Notes under the pieces: model-generated
Told to the model about the DNA's origin: nothing
Databases searched by the model: none
Seen by the model: only the letters and a program-made list of their open reading frames with translations
Part shown: in pieces, positions 23,509 through 34,632 of the stretch
How positions within the stretch are numbered: position 1 is the stretch's first letter
Layout of the letters: each line of letters opens with the position of its first letter
From: Limonium bicolor
Taxonomy: Eukaryota; Streptophyta; Magnoliopsida; Caryophyllales; Plumbaginaceae
Assembly: GCA_023374045.1 (NCBI GenBank)
Contig: CM041776.1
Coordinates: forward strand, 44,894,171-44,958,170
Direction of reading: 5' to 3'
Length of the DNA stretch: 64,000 bases
Program-made: the position numbers and the translations under genes

Positions 23509-24318
23509 ATATATTAAATATATACGTATATATGATTCTGCAACTAACTATTATATAAATCAACGAATTTTACAAACAATTATGATAAACAGAAATTCAA
23601 CGAGGTTGAAGAATAAAACTAACCTGTTTTTGGAAGGACGTGGAGTAGGCGAAACTCGGAGGGAGGAAACAAGGCGGAGGACGGCGACAAACGTGTCAAA
23701 AGGAGTAACTGTGAACCATAATAATTAGAATAATAGTTGTAGTTATAAAAAAAATACGTACAATTAATCAACAAAAACTACCCTCACCTCAACTGGGCTA
23801 GGATAATAGTAGCAGAATCGAGTGGATAATATATTAAATATATATGTATATATAATTCTGCAACTAACTATTATATATAAATCAACGAATTTTACAAACA
23901 ATTATGATAAACAGAAATTCAACGAGGTTGAAGAATAAAACTAACCTGTTTTTGGAAGGACGTGGAGTAGGCGAAACTCGGAGGGAGGAAACAAGGCGGA
24001 GGACGGCGACAAACGTGTCAAAAGGAGTAACTGTGAACCATAATAATTAGAATAATAGTTGTAGTTATAAAAAAAAATACGTACAATTAATCAACAAAAA
24101 ACTACCCTCACCTCAACTGGGCTAGGATAATAGTAGCAGAATCGAAACGACAAGATGAGCAGACGGAACTCAGATGGAGGTAACAGGACGGAGTACAACG
24201 ACAAATGGTGTCAAAGGGTATAACTGTAACGAACCATATTAATAATAAGTGAGGATAATAGTTGTAGTTATGTAAAAATCACAATTAATTATCAACAAAA
24301 ACAAACCCTCAACTCACG
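23509..24318. repeat. 320-bp tandem duplication plus a diverged third copy
   Basis: 23509-23828 and 23829-24145 are near-identical copies, offset 320 bp, each running from ATATTAAATATATA to GTAGCAGAATCGA. 24148-24318 is a diverged partial copy sharing GGAGG(A/T)AACA, CGACAAA and ATAATAGTTGTAGTTAT. The copies lie upstream of the transposase ATG, in the promoter/5' UTR region of the CACTA element. Confidence 0.9.
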
Positions 24319-25010
24319 TGTTTTCCCCTTTTTGGACTCGTTTCAGGTCGCTAAACCGGCGACTTGTTAGAAGTGAGGATGAATTGTCGCGTGTAGCTAC
24401 ACCGCCAACTTATGAAGTATCTAATTCATTGTCAATATTTAATCAATAATCACAACTTATTGTAAATCAAATTATAAAATTAAGTAACTATAAGTCAACA
24501 TTTTTGATGTTAATTCACACGACAAATCACCAATGACGCTTACTTGGCAACAATTCACACAAAAAATGGTAGAAAAGCACAAAAATATCACTGAAATTGG
24601 TTCAGCCATTTCATCGAACACTTTGCGGGCATATGCATTATTTTGTAAAATTACACACATTTAGAATTTCCAATCAAACCAATCAATCTACTACACACCA
24701 GATAACATAAATCAAGCAAAAAATACACATAAACAACAAATTAAGGCTCAGTTTAACATAAATTCGAAACTTCAAATTCGTAATCAAAAACTTACCTAAA
24801 ATTGACTGTTGTAGCTCGACGGTGGCGCAGGCGGCGGGGCACGGCGACGGCGGTCGGACGCTGTGGAAGGTGGCCGGAAACGGGAGGCGACGCGCGGCGA
24901 CGGCAGGGCGATTTTTGGAGTCGGGAGCTTTCTGTGTGAAGAAAGAGAGGAGAACGCGGATACTGAATTCGTCGGGGTTAGGGTTATTTAGAAAGGACTA
25001 TTTTCGGCGG

Positions 25011-25257
25011 TTGTAAGGCTAGGAACCGCCGAAAAACGTTTTTTTTTTAAAAAAAACATCATTTTCGGCGGTTGTATATAGGAACCGCCGAAATGAGTCT
25101 TGTTTTTCGGCGGTTCCTATATACAACCGCCGAAAATGTTGTTTTTTTTTAAAAAAAGACTTTTTCGGCGGTTATATATAGGAACCGCCGAAAATGACCT
25201 CACCCGACACTCTTTTTCGGCCAAAATATTAAAACCGCCGAAAATTGGGGGCCGAAA
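25011..25257. repeat. CACTA subterminal palindromes (CGGCGGTT core)
   Basis: Four hairpins of the form TTTCGGCGGTT...AACCGCCGAAA precede the terminal repeat. 25056-25093 and 25104-25142 together form a larger inverted repeat whose arms share CATTTTCGGCGGTTGTATAT and its complement. Subterminal repeats of this type are the usual binding sites for CACTA-encoded proteins. Confidence 0.85.
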
Positions 25258-25259
25258 AA

Positions 25260-25278
25260 GGCCTTTTTTCTACTAGTG
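25260..25278 (-). repeat. CACTA terminal inverted repeat (5' end)
   Basis: GGCCTTTTTTCTACTAGTG, read as CACTAGTAGAAAAAAGGCC on the minus strand. It is the outer end of the CACTA element and matches the end at 30682-30700 except for the A-run length and one base. Confidence 0.9.
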
Positions 25279-25909
25279 TACTGAACAGGAGTTTGTCAAG
25301 CTAGCAGTTACTTGGTGAACGGTATGTTAATTGTGTGGTCTGAATGTCCGAAGGATTATCCTAAGGTCCAGACATTATGTGTTTCATTGATAAGAGCGAT
25401 ATCGGTGATTTTATGTATATGATATTGTGTACTGTATTGCTCATACTGTTGCGTTGTATTTTATACGTGAACGTCTTATGACTGGAAGTTTATACATCTA
25501 AACCGGAAAAAGAAAGACTAACTGACCTTTAGGTATTATTGAACCTAACAAAGGTCAACTGTTAAGGTCTTAATTCAAATATTGGTTATTATGTCACTGA
25601 TAAAAAGGGCTAACTTATAAAGAGAGGAATCTAGATCGTTTCGACTTTCTGGTTGCGCATTGTGATCACTATGAGAGACTTCAATGGAGAGTCACTCAAA
25701 ATCCATCAGCCACATTCGGATGGCGGAGGGCACTGCCGTTGGTGCACAGGTTCGACCGGATCGGTCAATTAACCAGGGCCATAGGGTCAGCTGGTAAACA
25801 GTTCCAATGGAACACAGGGGACATTCGTCCATTAATAAGTTATTAAGGTTTGACTTAACATGACACTTGAGGTGGAAATTAATTGGAAAAGGTTAAATGA
25901 TTGGTTACA
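25279..25909. other. Unassigned spacer
   Basis: These 631 bp lie between a CACTA end and an LTR end. There is no open frame of interest, no repeat and no recognisable RNA gene. It is probably old intergenic or element sequence into which the CACTA element inserted. Confidence 0.4.
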
Positions 25910-28900
25910 TGTAACACCCCATCCAACATTAACATACTTACAATAAACTGCAGCGGAATACACAACTCTTCACATTACTTAACTCGTTGGTGTTACACGC
26001 CGTTAGCCACCCACGTGGCTAACAAGGCTAATCCATATACATTGTACCGGTCTGATGGGCTAAATTCCCGAGCAACTACACATTATTATCCCTTTCCATT
26101 AACAACAACAACAACATACACGTTTCAACTATACCGAGTATTAATAAACTGATGCCGACAACAATATCGGTCTTACTACACCTACTGTATACATACACTT
26201 AAATGAATACCCATGTACAATGACTACCCCGTCCTACTCTCGAACGGCTTCCAGCTCTTGTACCTGAAATAGGAAAAGAAGAGAAGGGTGGCCCCCAAGG
26301 GGCTCAGCACCTTTGCTGGTATGGTAATCCCGCAGCCCACATGCTACCGGGCCACGCATAACTACTTGTCGTCTTAGCATGCGGTTGATTTTATTTAAAT
26401 CATGCATGTAACAGTGAACACACATCACATAGCATTCGCCTCAACGGGCTCAACAAACGGATAATATATCCTTACTTAATAAGTCACTCATGGTATTCAT
26501 CATCCCTAGAGTGTTCCTCCTCTAATGGAGCTACTTCCTTAATAGACGACACATACCCTTAAATCGGGTAATCCTTAAACGCCTTTTATCACGAACTGGA
26601 AATCATATCCATGATCCACACACTCCACATTTTACAACACTTTGCACGTTTCCACGTGCACAACATAACACCGCAATAGATATTGCATCACAACAAAGAT
26701 ACATAACATAGCGGGAGTGGTTCTCTTAGGAACCGACCCAAACATTGTTTATACACTGGTGAGCCTAGAGAATGTTGCCAGTCTCATGATAAGCTCGTTA
26801 CACAATAACAACAACACTCATTACCGTCCTAATAGTTGGACGAGTAACTTAAGTTAAGGCGGTTCGGGTTTGGAGGCCCGAACACACCACAAACACATGT
26901 TCCCCCTAAACCGATCATAAGTCAGAATAGCTAAGCTTTGGAGTAAGCTAATGGGAGATCATAACCCGTGAGGGAAACAACCATAACAAAGAGAAGGGTA
27001 AGGCTAGGAAGGATACCCTCTCCCAAACAACGCGCGACCGGCCAAACCAACGGATTCCTCACTACTGTTAGTACATACTTACTTTAGGTATTAGTTAGAA
27101 CCCCACTATGGAGTCTATCATAACTACACACCTTACAGTATTACAAATGGGTTAAACATACAAGGGAGATCCCTACATTCATATACACAAACATCACATA
27201 ATCAACTCACGCATAGCCGTGGTTAGAACGTCCCATGGTTTGGGTCGTTTAATCCGAATACCGAACTCTCATGTGATCCTAGACTCAGTTAACTAAGGTT
27301 AACACTTCCGGGGTTAAACGGTATCGGAGTTGAACACGCCACATAAATTACTGTAAACTCATTACATGTTTTATCTTACAACGTGGCAAACATACAGAAA
27401 AAACACATTGGCATACAAGCCGGTGTAATCCGGTAGGACACAGGTTGCAAGAAAACCATACCTGTCACCGGAGTCCACTTTACCACGTCCACTTATGTTC
27501 CTCGAGCAATTCTCGAACAACTGTTAACATCACATGTGTTTTTATTAACATCGGGGTTTGCTTGATTATTTAATGTCTAATGCTTAACTTTCCCCGTTAA
27601 CTTAGTTACATAACTTTACATTTTAACTTGTTTTACTTTTACATTTTGATACAACTTTTCACCCACTTAATCGCCATTTAAAACTCACCTAACATGTCCT
27701 TAACAACCTTATTACATCATTACCTATCAATCCCCATCATTACATATCATTTCATAACCTTAAACCATGTTTTTTTCCGACCGGACTTGCCGACCGGACT
27801 TACCCAAGTCCGGTCGATTCCAGAACACATTTCCGTCAAAAAAAATTTCACTCCGACCGGACTTGTAAGTCCGGTCCTATGTCCGGTCCATTCCAGAAAC
27901 TAATTCCCACAGGGTAAACTGGGCCCGACCGAACTTGCAAGTCCGGTCGCAAGTCCGGTCTGCCCCAGATCTTTGTTTTCCTTTTTACATTCAACTCCAA
28001 ACTTCACCCCATATATCCTAGTATACCCTAACCTCATTTAGGCACTTCAAACACACCTTTATCCATGTGCTAAACTCTTTAAATCACCCACCAAACCATT
28101 TTATCATTCACAAACTTCTTACAAAATTCCTAGCACTTGGAATGTTTTCTCCATAAGATTTCTAGGTGGTATTTCACCTATAAGGACCACTACACTAAAA
28201 TGCTTCTTCACCTTCATAACATCATCTCCCAAGCATCTCCTCTTACTAACCAAATCCTCTTTTCACAACTTCTTGAATTCCTTTCTCAAAACCTTACCTA
28301 AACATCATTTCTTCCTTGTACATCAACATTCCTAAACCTTGAACAAACTTCTCCAAGACTTAAACACATCCTCAAAACACACATTGAATTCCTAGAACTT
28401 CCAAGATAACACCTAAATTCTTGCATCACTCTAAATCACCTTAATACATGTTTTCTTCTCAAGTAAACATTCATTCACCTTTAACACTTCCTAGTTCACC
28501 AAGACTTTCTTAAAACACTTAGAACTTCTTACACATTTCCCAAATTTGGCCATAGCTTCTCTTGTATATACTCACATCCAAACACTTAGGTTTTTACCTT
28601 ATTTCATTCAAGAACACCTAAAATCCATCAAGAACATTTTTACACACAAACTTCACACATTAAGCACTACATCACAATATAGTGCATAACTTAAATTGCT
28701 TGGCACTTAGGCCCTTAAATAACATGGCTCTTAGGCCCTTAAATTGCATAACCTTAAACACTGAATTTCCCACATAAATAATGCCTTTGACCTGCAAATA
28801 CATACACCAATACATATGTTCTTTTACTAGTCTCCTTGAGAACACTTTCCTAGGTCATTCACCATTTGCTCTTTAGGTAGTTTTAACAAGCATTATAAGC

Positions 28901-29366
28901 TTATTTCTCCTAAGGCATTAAACCACATTAAGATAGCATATTTACCTCTTTTCCTCCCAAATTTCTTTCTTGTTTCCTTACAAAACCGGTAAGGCATTTG
29001 GTTCCTTGCCAACTACTAAACATTATACAAACAACATAATGAGTATTCAAGCTTTAAGCTCCATCTCATTGTAAACCCTAGGTTTACATTATTTCAAAAC
29101 ATTAATGTAGTTGTTTTACCTTAATCTTTGAAGGGTGTTTGAATATCTATGAAGAGACTCCACCTAGTCCTTGAAAGATTCAAATGGAGCTAGAACAAAG
29201 CAACACAAGGAGCTCCATCAATGAATATTTTCGGTCACACACAAAACATGGAGGAAACTTGATTTTTCTTTGAGATTCCTTACCTAAGCAAAGGAGATCA
29301 ATAATATGTGGAAAGACAAGCTCAAGCTCCATCAATGGTGGAAATCCATGGCACCGAAATGGTGAT
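25910..29366 (-). mobile_element. Partial LTR (LTR-A) of an E1/E2-type Ty3/Gypsy element
   Basis: The left edge reads TGTAACACCCCATCC, which on the minus strand is an LTR end (GGGGTGTTACA). No tRNA-iMet primer site follows on the outside, so this is a 3' or solo LTR. Landmarks match LTR-B and LTR-C in this window: CAAGAAAACCATAC near 27450, the block CTTGGCACTTAGGCCCTTAAA near 28700 and CTGAATTTCCCACAT near 28764. The start of the LTR is lost in the N gap. Short frames inside are not genes. Confidence 0.75.
27777..27960. repeat. Palindrome cluster in LTR-A, core CCGACCGGACTTG
   Basis: Three hairpin units built from CCGACCGGACTTG and CAAGTCCGGTCGG, each followed by a CCAGA word and about 25-30 bp of spacer. 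The spacing resembles the clusters in LTR-B and LTR-C, but the core sequence differs. Confidence 0.85.
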
Positions 29367-29866
29367 NNNNNNNNNNNNNNNNNNNNNNNNNNNNNNNNNN
29401 NNNNNNNNNNNNNNNNNNNNNNNNNNNNNNNNNNNNNNNNNNNNNNNNNNNNNNNNNNNNNNNNNNNNNNNNNNNNNNNNNNNNNNNNNNNNNNNNNNNN
29501 NNNNNNNNNNNNNNNNNNNNNNNNNNNNNNNNNNNNNNNNNNNNNNNNNNNNNNNNNNNNNNNNNNNNNNNNNNNNNNNNNNNNNNNNNNNNNNNNNNNN
29601 NNNNNNNNNNNNNNNNNNNNNNNNNNNNNNNNNNNNNNNNNNNNNNNNNNNNNNNNNNNNNNNNNNNNNNNNNNNNNNNNNNNNNNNNNNNNNNNNNNNN
29701 NNNNNNNNNNNNNNNNNNNNNNNNNNNNNNNNNNNNNNNNNNNNNNNNNNNNNNNNNNNNNNNNNNNNNNNNNNNNNNNNNNNNNNNNNNNNNNNNNNNN
29801 NNNNNNNNNNNNNNNNNNNNNNNNNNNNNNNNNNNNNNNNNNNNNNNNNNNNNNNNNNNNNNNNNN
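29367..29866. other. Assembly gap (500 N)
   Basis: Exactly 500 N, a conventional placeholder for a gap of unknown size. The apparent open frames that cross it are artefacts. The missing DNA should hold the start of LTR-A, the left part of the second CACTA element and most of the E1 3' LTR. Confidence 0.98.
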
Positions 29867-30005
29867 TTCATGAGTGACATAGTAGGACGGCAAACCTTTT
29901 ACCAGAGCACTCGTTAGACATGGTAACATTCTTTGAAAGTTTCAGTTGACTCTTTACATGTTGTTAGACTTGTACGTTTTAGATTAATGTTCATTTTTTT
30001 TCAAG

Positions 30006-30107
30006 GCTTACGAACAAGTGTTCAAAGGTGGTCAGTATGATGATGCTCAAATTGTTGAGATGCTTGAGGAATGGTCGGAGTTCGTCTACACAAGTTTAAT
30101 GAATTGA
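30006..30107 (+). CDS. Probable last exon of a CACTA ORF2 protein
   Basis: A pyrimidine-rich acceptor (TTTTTTTTCAAG) precedes an open frame reading AYEQVFKGGQYDDAQIVEML and ending in a TGA after SLMN. It starts in phase 0, the phase in which the ORF2 exon at 18746-18991 ends, so it is a plausible continuation of the same type of protein. The upstream exon near 29867-29922 is too short to verify. Confidence 0.45.
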   Translation, partial: AYEQVFKGGQYDDAQIVEMLEEWSEFVYTSLMN

Positions 30108-30420
30108 TGATCATGCAGATGTTTTGTGAACTTTTTAGAGTATGTAATTGTAACTCTGTACACTTGTGGATGGTGTAATGGTAGATTTGAATTGTAATGT
30201 TGTTTTTATTTGTAATGAAAGTGTGTAAATAAGTGTAATTGCATTGGTTTTGTTAACTCTCAAATTGTGGTGCGTCGTTGGTATTAATTGGGAGCTTTTA
30301 TAACTTTTTAATGTGTTGGAGCTCCCTGTATGGATGAAGCTTTATTACAGGTCTCATTGAAACAAATGCGGTGAATATATATTATATATAAGCTAGGATG
30401 GAAAAAAACAAAAAAAACCC

Positions 30421-30607
30421 CTATCTCGGCGGTTCTTAGAGCAAACCGCCGAGATAGACCCATGGGATTGACCGATGCTGAGTTTGACCATGAGTCTATC
30501 TCGGCGGTTGCTCTAAGAACCGCCGAGATAGACTCATGGTCAAACTCAGCATCGGTCAATCCCATGGGTCTATCTCGGCGGTTGTGCTCTAAGAACCGCC
30601 GAGATAG
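30421..30607. repeat. 187-bp near-perfect palindrome
   Basis: The left arm 30421-30509 and right arm 30518-30607 are inverted copies. Each carries CTATCTCGGCGGTT, its complement AACCGCCGAGATAG and the linker CATGGGATTGACCGATGCTG. The centre is at about 30514. Because of the symmetry, both strands encode almost the same short peptide (MGLTDAEFDHESISAV), which is not a gene. Two further TTTCGGCGG hairpins lie at 30608-30680. Confidence 0.9.
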
Positions 30608-30681
30608 GTACACCTATTTCGGCGGTGCTCATTTCAGCGGTTCACAACCGCCGAAATAGGCCCATTGGAACCGCCGAAATA

Positions 30682-30700
30682 GGCCCTTTTTCTACTAGTG
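30682..30700 (+). repeat. CACTA terminal inverted repeat (3' end)
   Basis: GGCCCTTTTTCTACTAGTG, the 3' terminus of the second CACTA element. The three bases that follow (ACG) are a candidate target-site duplication. The matching left copy lies in the gap. Confidence 0.85.
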
Positions 30701-31023
30701 ACGGCAATTTCACAAAAATGTGCTTTAAGGTGTTTTAGTGCACATTTTGTGTTGCAAGGTGCTTCTGAGCTTAGTTTTCTTTGAGAACTGTTTTGTTGTG
30801 TTCCTTACTTCATTATTATACTTAGGAATCCACTTTGGATCCTATCTGAGGTCATACAATCTTTATGGTGTCTTAAAGCACCTTTTTGGCTTTACCGATC
30901 TTAAGGCATGTTTTGCCTTGTTGAGATCTTTAGATTGCTCCCCAATAATAGTTAGATGTTTATTATTCATCTTAGATAATTAATAGATCATTTAAATAAG
31001 TTTTTAAGGTTAGGGGTATTTCA
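30701..31023 (-). mobile_element. E1 3' LTR, start fragment
   Basis: On the minus strand the LTR starts TGAAATACCCCTAACC at 31023. It is nearly identical for about 320 bp to the start of the E1 5' LTR (47948-48269), with only scattered single-base differences, and is then cut by the CACTA end at 30700. The other 4.7 kb of this LTR is not visible. Confidence 0.9.
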
Positions 31024-31041
31024 GTCTACCCCCCTTAAAAA
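31024..31041 (-). other. E1 polypurine tract next to the 3' LTR
   Basis: On the minus strand TTTTTAAGGGGGGTAGAC directly precedes the LTR start. A second copy, CCCTTTTTAAGGGGGGTAGA, lies at 31414-31433, about 35 bp after the integrase stop. A doubled polypurine tract could mark an old duplication or an internal priming site. The 370 bp between them hold no frame of note. Confidence 0.85.
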
Positions 31042-31466
31042 GGCTTCGTCCCGAAGTCCTTAATCCTCTACAGTTCACCTAAGTAATCAAGTTCCACTAA
31101 GTAACCAAACAGTCCATCGCTAGGGAGTAACTCCCACTAGGTTCAAACCTAGTCTATTCATACAGCATATATCAAATAGCCAAACCGCATGGTAAAAACT
31201 CATTCATTTCATAGCACTAAACAAGGTGCACAACCAATTCATCAACAAAAGTACTCAGCGGTACTATAGATATTCAAACAGGTGCACTAAGGCACATACA
31301 TAAAATGTATTCAACATACAATCATCCAAACAAACATGTATGACACAGCATACCAACAAAACACACCACCTAAACAAGACCTAATGCATAACATATGCGC
31401 AAGCCAAGTGGTGTCTACCCCCCTTAAAAAGGGTTTGACCACGAACCCGTACAAGTATCACAGCTA

Positions 31467-32942
31467 CTACTCGAAGAGTGCGGGATACTTCGCTCTCATG
31501 GAGTCCTATAACTCCCATGTAGCCTCCTCCACCTCATGGTTCAACCAGAGAACCTTGACCATGCTAACGGTCTTGTTCCTAGTCTGTCTCATCTTCGTAT
31601 CGAGAATGCGGAGTGGCACTTCCTCATATCGTAGAGCGGGGTCCAACTCTAATGTCTCTGGCTGTAACACATGCGATGGGTGGGGTAATATTCTTCAACT
31701 GAACTGAGAAAGACGTCGTGCACCCCCGAGCTCTGCTGGCAAATCCAGTATGTAGGCTAACGGGCCCACTCGCTCCCTAATCGCATAAGGTCCAACATAC
31801 TTTGGGCTCAACTTGCCCTTCTGCCCAAACCGGAATATCCCCTTCATGGGTGACACTCTAAGGAATACCATATCATCGGTAGTGAACTCAATGTCCCTCC
31901 TCTTGGTGTCTGCATAAGATTTATGCCGGTCCTGAGCTGATTTCATGTTTTTACGGATCTGCAGGACATCCTCCTTAATCTGCTCTAGGTACTCAGGTCC
32001 TAGAAGCGTATTCTTGCTGGCCTCATCCCAGCATAAGGGAGTCCTACATGGTCTACCATAAAGTGCCTGAAACGGTGGCATCTGTATCGAGGAGTGGTAG
32101 CTGTTGTTGTAGGCGAAGTCTATCAGATGTAGTCGCTCTAACCAACTCCCCTGAGAGTCTAAGGCACATGCTCTCAGCATGTCCTCTAGTGTCTGGATGG
32201 TCCTCTCACTCTAACCGTCGGTCTGTGGATGGAATGTCGTACTAAGCTTCAATTTTGTACCCAAGGCTTCCTGAACCTGTCCCCAGAATCTAGACAAAAA
32301 TCGAGGGTCCCTATTAGAAACAATAGTCTTTGGCACACCGTGGTGCCGGATCACCTCCTTCTGGAACAAGTCCGCTAACTTCGGGACCTTCCAGGTATCC
32401 TTCATAGCAACAAACTTCGCCACCTTCGTCAGACAGTCCACAATGACCCAAATCGTGTTCAGTCCTCCCTTAGTCGGTGGGAGACCGACAACGAAATCCA
32501 TCGAGATGTCCTCGAACTTCCAGCAAGGAATAGGCATAGACTGCACTAAACCTCCGGGTCTCCTATGCTCAAACTTAACCTTCTGATAGGTCAAGCATCT
32601 AGTCACGTAGTCAGCTACATCCTTCTTCATCCCCCTCCACCAGAAATGGACCTTTAAGTCCTTGTACATCTTCGAAGAACCGGGGTGGACGGATAAGGAC
32701 GAGCAATGAGCCTCCTAGATATTCTCCTTCAAATCTAGAGAAGACTCCGGAATACACAAACGGCCATTCAGTCGAATCATGCCATCATCACACAGTTCGA
32801 AGTCATACTTCTGACTCTCGAAGCAACCCTCTATCATCTTTTGCCTGATACTCTCCATATACTGGTCACTCTCTTGTGCAGCTCGTATCTTATCAATCAT
32901 ACTGCTGCTCGCTAATAGTGTAAATAATGAATGAACTCTGCG
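31467..32942 (-). pseudogene. E1 integrase with C-terminal chromodomain-like tail
   Basis: The frame holds the HHCC zinc region (HCSSLSVHPG ... RCLTYQK, in which the last pair has Cys changed to Tyr) and the core with ISMDFVVGLP, the usual D-R-D-P motif as VSNRDPRF (catalytic Asp changed to Asn), and STTFHPQTDG. A C-terminal segment with FRFGQKGKLSPKYVGPY is followed by a tail with MVKVLW and EEATWEL before a stop at 31467. Stops near 32715 and 32211 (the latter at Gln in TDGQSE) and a frame change near 31700 break it. Tail and sequence style fit the Tekay/Del chromovirus group. It once inserted element DNA into chromatin and is now dead. Confidence 0.9.
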
Positions 32943-34627
32943 GCTCAGGGCGTCGGCTACTACATTCGCCTTGCCCTCTTTGTATTTTAGGTCTATGTCG
33001 TAGTCCTTCAAGAACTCGACCCATCTTCTCTGTCGCATGTTCAGCTCATTCTGAGAGAAGAGATGCTATAAACTCTTATGATCAGAGTAGATAGTGACTG
33101 TCACACCGTAAAGATAATGTCGCCAGATCTTCAAAGCAAAGACTACTATGCCTAACTCAAGGTCGTGTGTGGGGTAATTCACCTCATGCTTCTTCAGCTG
33201 TCGGGATGCGTAGGCAACTACCTTCCCGTGCTGCATAAGCACACAACCTAGACCGGTTCCAGAGGCATCACAGTATACCTCGAACCCATCAGTGCCCTCA
33301 GGGATAGTAAGAACGGGCGCCGATGTCAGGAGATCCTTCAGCGTCTGAAAGGACTGCTCACACTCTACAGACCATAAGAACTGGGATTCCTTCTTCATGA
33401 GATTAGTCATCGGTTTGGCCTCTTTGGAGAAGTCCTTCACGAACCTTCTATAGTAACCGGCCAAACCCAGAAAGCTGCGGACGTCTGTAACTGTCTTTGG
33501 CCTTGGCCAACTCTTCACTGCCTCAATCTTAGCAGGGTCTACAGATATCCCGTCTGCTGATATGATGTGTCCTAGAAATGACACGCTGTCTAACCAAAAC
33601 TCACACTTCGAGAGCTTGGCATACAGCTGGTTCTTTCTCATAATATTCAACACCTGTCTCAAATGTAACTCATGATCTTCCCTGGTCTTCGAATAGATCA
33701 AAATATCATCGATGAACACCACAACTGAACTATCGAGCTGTTCTCTGAAGAGACGGTTCATCAAATCCATGAATATGGCTGGCGCATTCGTCAGTCCGAA
33801 TGGCATAACGGTGAACTCGTAATGTCCATACCGTGTCCTGAAAGCTGTCTTCTCTATGTCACCCTCTGCAATCCTAATCTGATGGTAGCCAGATCTGAGA
33901 TCTATCTTCTAGAACACACTGGCCCCTCTCAACTGATCAAATAAGTCATCAATCCGTGGCAACGGATACTTGTTCTTGACCGTGACCGCATTAAGCTCGC
34001 GGTAGTCGATGCAGAGTCGCATACTGCCGTCCTTCTTCTTGACGAATAATACTGGAGCACCCCAAGGAGAAACACTCGGTCGAATGAATCCCTTGTCGAG
34101 GAGGTCCTCCAGCTGTACCTTCAACTCCCTCATCTCAGCCGGTGCCATACGGTACGGTGCCTTAGCAATAGGGCCCGTACCTGGCAATAAGTCGACGGCG
34201 AACTCAACCTCACGCACAGGCGGCATGCCTGGCAACTCATCAGGAAACACATCGGGAAAGTCTGCCACGACTGGAATGTCTACATCCATACCGTCGCACT
34301 GTCTCGTGACCTGTACATAACAGAGGAAGGCTTGTTGGCCCTTCCTAACGTCCTTCATTTGGGACAATGCTGACACGATCTTGACAGTCGGCTCTCTCCT
34401 CACACTGCGGTATGACACTGTCTTGCCGCTCGGCCCCTTCAGTAGTAGTCGATGCTCTGCACAATGAAGGCGGCCCTTATGCTTCTGAAGCCAATCCATG
34501 CCTACTATAATGTCGAAACCCAAGTTCTTAAACTCTATCAAATCGATGGGAAAAGTCTCATTCATAATACTGATCTCTGACCCTAAGTACTGCCTGGTGC
34601 AACCTACTTTCTCCTTCGATGGAAGGG
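32943..34627 (-). pseudogene. E1 reverse transcriptase and RNase H
   Basis: Just downstream of the protease-linker motif [11 protein letters not shown] come [20 protein letters not shown] and the active-site [12 protein letters not shown], then the connection region ([17 protein letters not shown]) and RNase H ([43 protein letters not shown]). In-frame TAG codons at 33909 (in F-x-KIDL, a Ser codon in relatives) and 33066 (Gln in SLQHL) break it. Both can arise from single C-to-T changes. The sequence joins the protease fragment at 40262 once the nested Athila-like element and one copy of its 5-bp target duplication are removed. Confidence 0.93.
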
Positions 34628-34632
34628 TGACT

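Larger units (their letters stand above)
18698..25278 (-). mobile_element. CACTA (En/Spm) transposon, 5' part
   Basis: The right end reads GGCCTTTTTTCTACTAGTG, the inverted form of a CACTAGTAGAAAAAAGGCC terminal repeat. Inside are a TNP2-type transposase, a DUF4216-like remnant and exons of an ORF2 protein, all on the minus strand, plus subterminal CGGCGGTT palindromes. The left part is missing: a Tekay-type LTR abuts the element at 18698 within an ORF2 intron. C-terminal lesions in the transposase suggest that it is inactive. Confidence 0.9.
29867..30700 (+). mobile_element. CACTA transposon, 3' end
   Basis: Right end GGCCCTTTTTCTACTAGTG at 30682-30700, preceded by subterminal CGGCGGTT palindromes and, further left, a probable last ORF2 exon on the plus strand. 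It is inserted in the E1 3' LTR: the sequence to the right (ACGGCAATTTCAC) continues the LTR as in the 5' copy at 47950. The left part is hidden by the N gap. Confidence 0.85.

Noticed and set aside
29180..29929. Open frames of 182-249 codons crossing the middle of the window
   Set aside because: They consist almost entirely of the 500-N gap.
30308..30659. Similar small proteins on both strands (MGLTDAEFDHESISAV)
   Set aside because: They are the two readings of one palindrome at a CACTA end.
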